A stretch of 5,013 bases of DNA from Bacteroidales bacterium (lineage in GTDB: Bacteria; Bacteroidota; Bacteroidia; Bacteroidales; UBA12077), in NCBI GenBank assembly GCA_030600865.1, contig JAUVUS010000238.1:1-5013 (forward strand). Direction: 5' to 3'. The position numbers and the translations under genes are program-made. The notes under the pieces are model-generated. The model had not been told where the DNA came from. It was given only the letters and a program-made list of their open reading frames with translations, and searched no databases. Below are positions 1-5,013 of this stretch, in pieces; within the stretch, counting starts at the first letter, position 1, and each line of letters starts with the position of its first letter.

Positions 1-1
1 A

Positions 2-457
2 ATCGAGTCCCCGGATTACAGTCGGGTCATAGTCCAGATATTCACCCGCTCCAAGAACCTCAACGGCTTTGAAGTATTGAAGCATTTCCAGCGAAGATTT
101 CCAGGCCTCAAGATCCTCGAGTACCTGCATGAGACCTGCGAATTGACCTTCGTTTAGTCCGCTTTCGAGCGCATAGGCTTTCCACGCCGCTGGCGCCATG
201 CGAGCTTGTCGATCGATAAGACGAAAAGTTGTGGGCAGTAGATCACCCTGTATCCCGATTTTCTGAAGCTGCTTCTCAGCAAGGCGCCGATTGTTCACTT
301 TGATGCGGATCATATCCGCTGTCAGCCCAACATTACGAAAGAGTGTCGCTGCTACCGCAACGAGTTCGGCATCCGCTTCAGGGGTGCCAACACCGATAAG
401 GTCGATATTCCACTGGAAGAATTCACGTGACCGACCTTTCTGCTTTCGCTCATATCG
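2..457 (-). CDS. hisS: Histidyl-tRNA synthetase, internal fragment (foreign to the rest of the window)
   Basis: Histidyl-tRNA synthetase is a cytoplasmic class II enzyme that activates histidine with ATP and charges tRNA-His. Reading the minus strand from 457 gives 152 open codons. They start in class II motif 2 (RYERKQKGRSREFFQWNIDL) and end in VIRGLD, the start of the HisRS-specific histidine-binding motif whose Arg is catalytic in the E. coli enzyme. Between them lies the variable part of the catalytic core. Motif 1, the rest of the histidine motif, motif 3 and the anticodon-binding domain are absent. The right end is cut at a junction: in this frame a stop lies at 473-475 with no HisRS-like sequence before motif 2. 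The left end runs off the window. GC is about 52% in the first 60 bases against about 25% in a line of the neighbouring gene, so this piece probably comes from another organism. The stretch before RGLD reminds me of Chloroflexota-type HisRS, but that is an unverified impression. Confidence 0.9.
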
Positions 458-1464
458 CCACAAGTCACATAATCACCAAACCACATATGTCCTAACTCAT
501 GAGAGACAAGGTAATATCCAAAATTACCAAGAGTTGTCATTGTTTGGTGTTCCATTCCGCCACCTAACTCGGCTAAGCAGTGTCCGTATTTTTCGTTAGC
601 AAAAGGATAAAGGCCAAATTTATCACTAAATAATTCTATAAAGTTTATGGTTTCGTCAATGTCCGATTTATAATAATACAAACAGTCATTACCATCGTAA
701 ATATAATTCTGAATTAAAACAGGAGCGCCACCTTCCGGGTTTGCATAAATAGAATAATCCTGGTATTCTGAAACCGCATACGAGATTAGGTAATAATTAA
801 TTGGATAAAAAGTTTTCCATTCGAATCGTTTCTTATTATTAGCTAAATCAACTTCGCTGGTTAATAAGCCATTTGATCCTGCTTTGCAATCGTCGTCACA
901 AGTTAAAAAGATATATGCAGAATCAATTTTATCTGACAAAACCTGTTTACATGGCCACCACTCATATGCATGAAAAGATTCAGACAGGGTCCATGTAACA
1001 TTTTTTCCCCAGTCTTGAGAGTATGCATTTGTTACACCTCTTCCATCGGGATCTGGTGTTCCACGATAAAATATTTGTGCCTTAATATCTTCCCCAACAG
1101 AAATTGGTATATTAAAGATATATTCAATTATATTATCTGAATGTTCTACGGTTATCTTTTTATTGTCAATAAAAACAGAATCGACAGTCATGTAATTACT
1201 AAAATCGAATAATAATGTATCGAGCTCTTTGGTGACTTTAGCTTGTATAGTTACATATCCCGAAACAGAAGTTGATTGATCAGAAATTTCAATATCCAGC
1301 TTCACAAAATAAATATCGTATTTATCCATTAAGGGATTGTAGTACAGGTTGATATCACTTTTTAATCGTGATTCGTGCAAACCCTTATAAGAATCGGGAT
1401 TAATCGTTTGCCCGTACAATTGTATTGTTGCAAATACAAATAATACAAGCAGGGAATTTTTCAT
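451..1464 (-). CDS. M1-family metallopeptidase (aminopeptidase N-like), 3'-truncated at a chimeric junction
   Basis: This is a zinc peptidase of family M1, which typically removes N-terminal residues from peptides; here it is predicted to be exported. Residues 1-18 form a signal peptide with likely cleavage at LYG|Q. Residues from about 30 to 230 match the beta-rich M1 N-terminal domain, and the catalytic domain follows. GGMEH (302-306) is the substrate N-terminus-binding GxMEN-type motif, with His in place of the usual Asn. HELGHMWFGD (322-331) is the HExxH zinc site. The native sequence ends at about residue 338 (CGDM), where a WxDxWLNEGFA-type continuation carrying the third zinc ligand Glu is expected. 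Instead the frame runs out of frame into the histidyl-tRNA synthetase fragment, adding 32 meaningless residues (352-450). The rest of the catalytic domain is missing. The start is the ATG giving a clean signal peptide. The gene is divergent from the hydrolase gene. The family call is firm; exact substrate is unknown. Confidence 0.9.
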
Positions 1465-1485
1465 AATACATAAAGTTTATTACAT

Positions 1486-1493
1486 CAAAGTTA
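1486..1493 (-). promoter_or_regulatory. Candidate Bacteroidota -7 box for the M1 peptidase gene
   Basis: On the minus strand this reads TAACTTTG, a full match to the Bacteroidota -7 consensus TAnnTTTG, 21 bases before the peptidase ATG. No clear TTTG -33 box is found about 19-20 bases further upstream, so the assignment rests on the -7 element and its position. Confidence 0.35.
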
Positions 1494-1574
1494 CCAATAA
1501 TCCCGAATATCGGTAGAGTTTAATACATGAATATGATTAGGGAGTTATAAAATACCCTAATAAACAAATTATTA

Positions 1575-1606
1575 TTTGACTGATATACATAGTTTTCTTA
1601 AATTTA
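1575..1606 (+). promoter_or_regulatory. Candidate Bacteroidota promoter for the hydrolase operon
   Basis: TTTG at 1575-1578 is followed after 20 bases by TAAATTTA at 1599-1606. This resembles the Bacteroidota primary sigma promoter (TTTG, about 19 bases, TAnnTTTG), with one mismatch in the last base of the -7 box. Transcription would start near 1612, giving a short A-rich leader to the ATG at 1629. No classical Shine-Dalgarno is seen, which is usual in this phylum. The AT-rich background makes chance matches easy. Confidence 0.4.
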
Positions 1607-1628
1607 TATAAAATAAAAACTTTGTAAG

Positions 1629-2450
1629 ATGAAACAAAAAAGAATAAAAGTTAAAGGCAAAGAAGTTTCGTATTATGAATCAAGAGATAGCGGCCATCCG
1701 GTTGTTTTTGTTCATGGCATGTCATCGTCATCGTCAATTTTCATCCGACAACTTATCGACTCGGTTTTATCATATCAATTTCGTTTTATTGCTCTGGATT
1801 TAATTGGTCATGGCAATTCCGAAATTTCGGATAAGCCGGAAGAAGATTACACTATTGCAGGTCTAAGCGATTTTTTAATTCATTTTAACACTGCAATGAA
1901 TTTAAAAAATGCTGTTTATGTTGGACACAATACCGGCGCAAACATTATTCTTGAAGCGTTTAACAAGCTAAACAATCCTCAGGGCTTGGTTATGCTTAGT
2001 GCGGTTCCTTTTTCAAATCCAATTTCAGATGAGATGTATTTAAAAAACACATTGTTGGATATGTTTTCAAAGGCAGGAATTGATGATAGCGAAGTTCACC
2101 AGTTAGCGAGTCTTTTTGTTGAGGAGAAAACGCAATACCCGGAATTTATACCGGAGATAATAAGGAAAGCTGATTTAAAAACCAGGAAATTTTTATTTGA
2201 ATCAATTAAAAAAGGCAAATTTAAAGATCAGTTAGAAATAATAAAGGAAATTGCAGTACCCGTGGCGGTTTATTATGGTGAATATGATCAAATAATCAAT
2301 TTTGATTATTTAAATTCAATTGATATTCCAACAATCTGGAGAAATTTAATTCAAATAATCAGAGATGTCGGCCATATATTGTTTTATGAAAGTCCTGCTG
2401 ATTTTAATATTAGTTTTGAAACCTATTTACACACAGTTTTTAATAAATAA
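1629..2450 (+). CDS. Alpha/beta hydrolase-fold protein with Asn at the nucleophile position
   Basis: This 273-residue protein has the length and layout of a complete alpha/beta hydrolase (esterase, lipase or lactonase type). There is no signal peptide or membrane segment, so it is probably cytoplasmic. VVFVHGMS (25-32) carries the HG oxyanion-hole motif and LDLIGHGNS is the usual strand-4 loop. The nucleophile elbow, normally GHSxG, reads GHNTG at 99-103, so the catalytic Ser is Asn101 (codon AAT at 1929-1931). The other two triad positions appear intact: Asp220 in YGEYDQ and His249 in VGHILF. The protein may therefore be inactive as a Ser hydrolase, have changed chemistry, or carry a one-base error (AGT would be Ser). 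Five Ser codons in a row (32-36) follow the HG motif and come from a short TCATCG repeat. It is probably co-transcribed with the exported protein 25 bases downstream. The fold is clear; the substrate is unknown. Confidence 0.88.
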   Translation: MKQKRIKVKGKEVSYYESRDSGHPVVFVHGMSSSSSIFIRQLIDSVLSYQFRFIALDLIGHGNSEISDKPEEDYTIAGLSDFLIHFNTAMNLKNAVYVGHNTGANIILEAFNKLNNPQGLVMLSAVPFSNPISDEMYLKNTLLDMFSKAGIDDSEVHQLASLFVEEKTQYPEFIPEIIRKADLKTRKFLFESIKKGKFKDQLEIIKEIAVPVAVYYGEYDQIINFDYLNSIDIPTIWRNLIQIIRDVGHILFYESPADFNISFETYLHTVFNK

Positions 2451-2475
2451 ACAAAACCACTAAATAATTTAAATT

Positions 2476-3162
2476 ATGAAAAAAACAATAGTATTTGCAG
2501 GAATAATCCTGTTTTCTTCTTTATTAACATTTGCTCAGGATTGTACGTTCTATTACCCTAAAACACAGGGAGCAAAATTAGAGTTTAAAAGCTTTGATAA
2601 AAAAGATAAACTTACCGGTAGCAGCATTCAAACCATAAAAAAACTTAGTGAAACAGGCAATTCTATTTCAGCGCTTATTGAAGCTCAATCTTTTGATAAG
2701 AAAGGCGAAGATTTAGGTAAAACAGAATTTAGTGTTAAGTGTGAAAATGGAGAGTATTTTGTTGATATGAAAAGTTTTATGAATGCACAAACCATGGAAG
2801 CATACGAAGAAATGGATGTAAAGGTAAAAAGCAACAACCTTGAAATTCCTGCTAATCTGAATGTTGGAGATGATCTTGGAGATGGAAAGTTAGAAATATC
2901 TATTTACAGTGAAGGAATAAGAATTATGGGAATGACAACAGATATTACTCAAAGAAAAGTAGAAGCAAAAGAAGAAATTACTACCGAGGCCGGAACTTTT
3001 GATTGTTATAAAATTACTTATACATTAACAGTAAAAACGATGTTTAGCGTAAGAGTGGAAGCTGCTGATTGGATTGCCGAGGATGTTGGAACAGTTAAAA
3101 GCGAAACATACTCTAACGGGAAGTCCTTGGGATATACTTTACTAACAGGAATAAAGAAATAA
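2476..3162 (+). CDS. Exported DUF3108/TapB-like protein of unknown function
   Basis: This 228-residue protein starts with a clear Sec signal peptide (1-20, cleavage at TFA|Q). The mature part begins DCTFYYP, followed by a beta-rich domain with a KGxKLEFKSFDKKDKLTGS-like stretch. It ends in the pattern GTFDCYKI, then ADWIAEDVGTVKSE (197-210) and LGYTLL. This layout is what I recall for DUF3108-like/TapB-family periplasmic or surface proteins common in Bacteroidota; the family link is from memory of the pattern. Cys23 lies close to the cleavage site, but QDC is not a lipobox, so it is probably not a lipoprotein. Cys23 may pair with another Cys such as that in KCENG or FDCYK. The gene lies 25 bases after the hydrolase gene with no separate promoter seen, and a strong terminator follows its stop, so it is likely the last gene of a two-gene operon. 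No enzymatic motif is visible. Confidence 0.8.
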   Translation: MKKTIVFAGIILFSSLLTFAQDCTFYYPKTQGAKLEFKSFDKKDKLTGSSIQTIKKLSETGNSISALIEAQSFDKKGEDLGKTEFSVKCENGEYFVDMKSFMNAQTMEAYEEMDVKVKSNNLEIPANLNVGDDLGDGKLEISIYSEGIRIMGMTTDITQRKVEAKEEITTEAGTFDCYKITYTLTVKTMFSVRVEAADWIAEDVGTVKSETYSNGKSLGYTLLTGIKK

Positions 3163-3179
3163 AAAAAATAGTTGAATGA

Positions 3180-3205
3180 AAAAGCCGGCGATTAAGCCGG
3201 CTTTT
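3180..3205. terminator. Bidirectional intrinsic terminator between convergent genes
   Basis: A perfect 10-bp stem, AAAAGCCGGC (3180-3189) with GCCGGCTTTT (3196-3205), encloses a 6-base loop GATTAA. T runs follow on both strands (TTTT then T-rich sequence on plus; TTTTT on minus). It lies between the stop codons at 3162 (plus) and 3209 (minus), so it can end both the hydrolase/DUF3108 operon and the endonuclease transcript. Confidence 0.9.
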
Positions 3206-3208
3206 GAT

Positions 3209-4225
3209 TTATTTTTTAATTATTTTCTGGCTTTTAACGGTCAGTCCCCTTTCGTTTTTAATAACTACAAAATAAATTACCTTATCAAAATAACTAATAT
3301 CAATCTGCTTGTTCTTTGTGTCTAGCATTTTAGCACCTATAACAGAATAGATTTCAAAAGAATAATTATCCGGAGCATCAATGTTAATATAGTTAGCAGC
3401 AGGATTTGGGTAGATTTTAATTTGCTGTTCTTCAGCTAGTATGAATATATCTGTTGAAGTTGTATCTTCATCAGGATTATAAATTGCGTTTACAAATTCA
3501 GGATGATCAATAAAAGGGTTTCTATTTCCCTGGTAAGAAAATACCACTTCATTTCTGTTTCTTTCAAAATCATCTACAGGGTCTTCTTCGTTCCATTGAA
3601 TTAGGGTTGAAAGTTTTCCAAATATAGGTCCGTCTGTTCCGGTATAATCCACCAGCTCTAAATCCGGATCCCCAGAACCTCCTTCGTAGCGGGTAGCCAT
3701 ATAAAACATCATTCGGGCAACGTCTCCTTTTTCTATCGGTCTTGGTTCCCACGAATCAGAATCTGTATAGCATTCAGTAGCTTCTGAATGTTGTGTTCCT
3801 CCGTTATCAAAATCCTTATTTCCACGAGCCGAATTTACAGAAATATCACAAGGCCTTAAATGATGTGCATCCCTGTAAGCATCTTGACTTTCTTCCGGGA
3901 AACCATGCGACTTTGCCCACACGTGTTCTCTTGACCAGCCAGCGGCACTATTGTATTCCTGAGCAGCATTAACCGATTCTCCTGTATAAATTAAAAGTAC
4001 ATTATCAGAATTATCAGGGTCCCTGTCAGATTCTTTCAATATATCCCAGGTATCTGTAGAGGCATCAGTATACGGATAATCAGTATGGCCTTTAATAATA
4101 TTATAAAGCGCTGCTTTAAGTTCTTCGCCGTTTAAATCTTCTGCAGTGTTGTAGTATCCATCAGGGATTTGCGAAAAACAGGTAAACGCAACTAAAACTA
4201 AAATAGTTGTAAATAATTTTTTCAT
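3209..4225 (-). CDS. Secreted endonuclease I with T9SS type A sorting domain
   Basis: This is an extracellular nuclease of the endonuclease I family (as in E. coli EndA and Vibrio Dns), a His-Me finger enzyme that cuts DNA, and in some members RNA, with a divalent metal. Residues 1-18 are a signal peptide (cleavage at CFS|Q). The nuclease domain spans about 22-245. The core motif WSREHVWAKSHGFP (97-110) holds the conserved REH His, followed by DAHHLRP (119-125) and NSARGN (131-136), which are the expected metal-binding and structural positions. The last 70-77 residues (from about 262) start IKIYPNPAANYINI and end VKSQKIIKK, a typical type IX secretion sorting domain. The protein is therefore expected to cross the inner membrane by Sec, pass the outer membrane by T9SS, and be released or surface-anchored after removal of that domain. 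The full 338 residues look intact. Likely role: digestion of external DNA for phosphate or nucleotides, or biofilm DNA turnover (inferred). It is monocistronic. Confidence 0.93.
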   Translation of the reverse strand: MKKLFTTILVLVAFTCFSQIPDGYYNTAEDLNGEELKAALYNIIKGHTDYPYTDASTDTWDILKESDRDPDNSDNVLLIYTGESVNAAQEYNSAAGWSREHVWAKSHGFPEESQDAYRDAHHLRPCDISVNSARGNKDFDNGGTQHSEATECYTDSDSWEPRPIEKGDVARMMFYMATRYEGGSGDPDLELVDYTGTDGPIFGKLSTLIQWNEEDPVDDFERNRNEVVFSYQGNRNPFIDHPEFVNAIYNPDEDTTSTDIFILAEEQQIKIYPNPAANYINIDAPDNYSFEIYSVIGAKMLDTKNKQIDISYFDKVIYFVVIKNERGLTVKSQKIIKK

Positions 4226-4437
4226 AGTAAGATAGGTTTGGTGCTAATTTAACGTAAATCAATGTATAATTGTTTCAGAACTGTGAAATTGGAAAAAACG
4301 CAATTTTTTCAGCAACAAATCAGGCAATTATGCTAATAGAACTGGTTGTTTTATTATTGAAATGAATATTTGTCAATTCGAATCCTAAAATAAATCATAT
4401 TTTTTGCATGATTTTAGTTTATTAACAGGCCGGGAAT
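4226..4437. other. AT-rich intergenic region without recognisable gene
   Basis: This spacer between the endonuclease start and the tRNA terminator contains no convincing coding frame. On the minus strand TAAATTAG (4244-4251) is a one-mismatch match to TAnnTTTG and lies 18 bases before the endonuclease ATG, so it may be its -7 box, but no -33 TTTG is seen. A/T-only stems such as GAAAAAA/TTTTTTC (4292-4310) are too weak to interpret. Confidence 0.5.
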
Positions 4438-4465
4438 AAAAAAGCTACCATGCGGCAGCCTTTTT
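4438..4465 (-). terminator. Intrinsic terminator of the tRNA-Arg gene
   Basis: On the minus strand GGCTGCC, loop GCAT, GGTAGCT is followed by a run of seven T. Two pairs in the stem are G-U in the minus-strand RNA but would be A-C mismatches in plus-strand RNA, so the hairpin is built for minus-strand transcription. It starts just after the 3' end of the tRNA gene. Confidence 0.8.
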
Positions 4466-4471
4466 GTTTTG

Positions 4472-4543
4472 TAGCCCCAACAGGACTCGAACCTGTATCT
4501 ACAGTTTAGGAAACTGCTATTCTATCCCTTGAACTATGGGGCC
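4472..4543 (-). tRNA. tRNA-Arg (anticodon CCT)
   Basis: The 72-base minus-strand sequence folds as a complete cloverleaf. The acceptor is GGCCCCA with TGGGGCT (the first pair is a G-U wobble), and the discriminator is A. The D arm is GTTC/GAAT with an 8-base loop. The anticodon arm GCAGT/ACTGT has loop TTCCTAA, giving anticodon CCT, which reads the Arg codon AGG. The variable loop is AGAT, and the T arm is ACAGG TTCGAGT CCTGT. CCA is not encoded (the next bases are CAA), so it must be added by the CCA-adding enzyme. A dedicated terminator follows, which suggests transcription as a single tRNA. Confidence 0.95.
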
Positions 4544-4572
4544 AATACTAAATTTCAACATTTAACCTTTTT

Positions 4573-4643
4573 GCAGTTTGTGAAACTGCTATTCCTTGCC
4601 TGACTACCGACGGCAGTTAAACTGTCGAGGCAGGTATGGAGCT
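4573..4643 (-). pseudogene. Probable remnant of a tRNA 5' half, interrupted by a palindromic insert
   Basis: Just upstream of the tRNA-Arg gene, on the same strand, 4574-4594 matches the anticodon arm and flank of that tRNA (4502-4522) at 19 of 21 bases. Both differences fall in the anticodon, which would read CAC instead of CCT. Further upstream the minus strand reads AGCTCCATA, matching the tRNA start GGCCCCATA at 7 of 9 bases. Between the two parts, where the D arm should be, lies an inverted-repeat element (4595-4634). No T arm or 3' acceptor strand follows, so no functional tRNA can form. An alternative is an interspersed repeat that resembles a tRNA arm. Confidence 0.5.
4595..4634. repeat. 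Imperfect palindromic element (REP/MITE-like)
   Basis: The outer arms are CTTGCCT (4595-4601) and AGGCAGG (4628-4634), pairing over 7 positions with one G-T wobble. The inner arms are CGA..CAGTT and AACTGTCG with a 3-base bulge, meeting around 4619. The element is GC-richer than its surroundings. Short palindromes of the CCTGCC/GGCAGG kind are common interspersed repeats in Bacteroidota; whether this one is repeated elsewhere in the genome cannot be seen here. Confidence 0.5.
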
Positions 4644-4801
4644 ATTTTTGTGAGCAAAATTAGAGTTTTTAATTACATATACAAAATGTATGTTTCAGTC
4701 TTTATAACAAAAAAATGTCATCGTTTAATTTTTAATTAGCTAATAATATTCTTAATTTTAATCAAAATTACCTGAATACAAATGCTTTAAAAACTTATGT
4801 T

Positions 4802-5013
4802 ATGAAAAAACTTACTCTATTCTTTGTAATTTTGTTTTTTGCAGCTTCTGCTTTTTCACAGGATTATATTTACCTGAAAGATAATTCAATAATAGAAGCT
4901 GTAGTACAGGAAGTAAATATAAATATGGTTAAGTATACCAAGTATTCCGATCCCGAAGGAGAGGTGCTTGCCATATCGCCTAATGCGCTTATAAAAATAG
5001 TATTCTCTAATGG
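4802..5013 (+). CDS. Exported protein, N-terminal part (runs off the window), unknown function
   Basis: The ATG at 4802 opens a frame of 70 complete codons that continues past the window end without a stop. Residues 1-19 are a Sec signal peptide (MKK, a hydrophobic core, cleavage at AFS|Q). The mature part starts DYIYLKDNSIIEAVVQEV, then MVKYTKYSDPEGEVLAIS and ALIKIVFSNG. This pattern (a 'D-I-x-L-K-D-G-S-I-I-x-G-x-V' strand pair, then 'I-K-Y-K-K-x-x-x-P-x-G-P-x-Y-x-I', then 'I-x-x-I-x-Y-x-N-G') is a small beta-rich module I recognise from many uncharacterised exported Bacteroidota proteins, where it is often N-terminal to a variable region. Nothing downstream can be judged. A TAATTTTA box at 4753-4760 could be a weak -7 element, but no matching -33 box is seen. 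Confidence 0.75.
   Translation, partial: MKKLTLFFVILFFAASAFSQDYIYLKDNSIIEAVVQEVNINMVKYTKYSDPEGEVLAISPNALIKIVFSN

Noticed and set aside
352..450. Last 32 residues of the minus-strand open frame that begins as the M1 peptidase
   Set aside because: They are read out of frame through the hisS fragment after the junction, and the conserved HisRS frame in the same bases is the real one.
291..599. Plus-strand open frame of 102 codons
   Set aside because: It lies antisense to the hisS fragment and the M1 peptidase and crosses the chimeric junction; it has low-complexity Ser/Arg content and no domain pattern.
1722..1736. Short TCATCG repeat as a phase-variation tract
   Set aside because: Only two and a half units of 6 bases; gain or loss would keep the frame and just change the number of Ser residues.
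2536..2544. Possible lipoprotein Cys in the DUF3108-like protein
   Set aside because: The residues before Cys23 are A-Q-D, not a lipobox of the L-[AS]-[GA]-C kind; a signal peptidase I site after Ala20 fits better.
3570..3752. Minus-strand open frame of 60 codons
   Set aside because: It is a shadow inside the endonuclease I gene in another frame, with Arg-rich composition and no independent start signals.
4292..4310. Hairpin GAAAAAA/TTTTTTC in the intergenic region
   Set aside because: The stem is almost wholly A/T with a 5-base loop, expected by chance in such DNA, and it is not placed to end any gene.

Overview
The window looks like a fragment of a Bacteroidota genome, probably from a metagenome or draft assembly, with a piece of another genome joined at its left edge. 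From about position 458 to the end the DNA is AT-rich (one 60-base line counted in the peptidase gene is 25% GC). It shows several Bacteroidota marks: short Sec signal peptides with Gln right after the cleavage site, a C-terminal type IX secretion (T9SS) sorting domain, weak Shine-Dalgarno sequences, promoter-like TTTG / TAnnTTTG elements, and a tRNA gene without an encoded CCA.

Layout. Positions 2-457 (minus) hold an internal piece of histidyl-tRNA synthetase with about 52% GC in the line counted. It stops inside motif 2 and is joined, through at least 7 shared bases (451-457), to the middle of an M1-family metallopeptidase gene (451-1464, minus). That gene is cut just after its HELGH zinc site. 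Both genes are broken at the same point, so an assembly or amplification chimera is the simplest explanation. A 164-base divergent intergenic region (1465-1628) carries candidate promoters for both directions. Next comes a probable two-gene plus-strand operon: an alpha/beta hydrolase-fold protein (1629-2450) whose nucleophile is Asn instead of Ser, and an exported DUF3108/TapB-like protein (2476-3162). A GC-rich bidirectional terminator (3180-3205) separates it from a convergent gene for a secreted endonuclease I with a T9SS sorting domain (3209-4225, minus). A quiet AT-rich spacer follows, then a tRNA-Arg(CCT) gene (4472-4543, minus) with its own terminator. Just upstream of the tRNA lies a tRNA-like remnant that seems to be interrupted by a palindromic element (4573-4643). 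The window ends in the start of another exported protein (4802-5013, plus).

Together the genes suggest an envelope- and secretion-oriented heterotroph: a periplasmic or secreted aminopeptidase-like enzyme and a secreted nuclease, both suited to polymer scavenging, plus small exported proteins of unknown role. I see no phage genes, transposase, CRISPR array or defence system. The points most worth checking are the chimeric junction, the Ser-to-Asn change in the hydrolase and the interrupted tRNA-like remnant.
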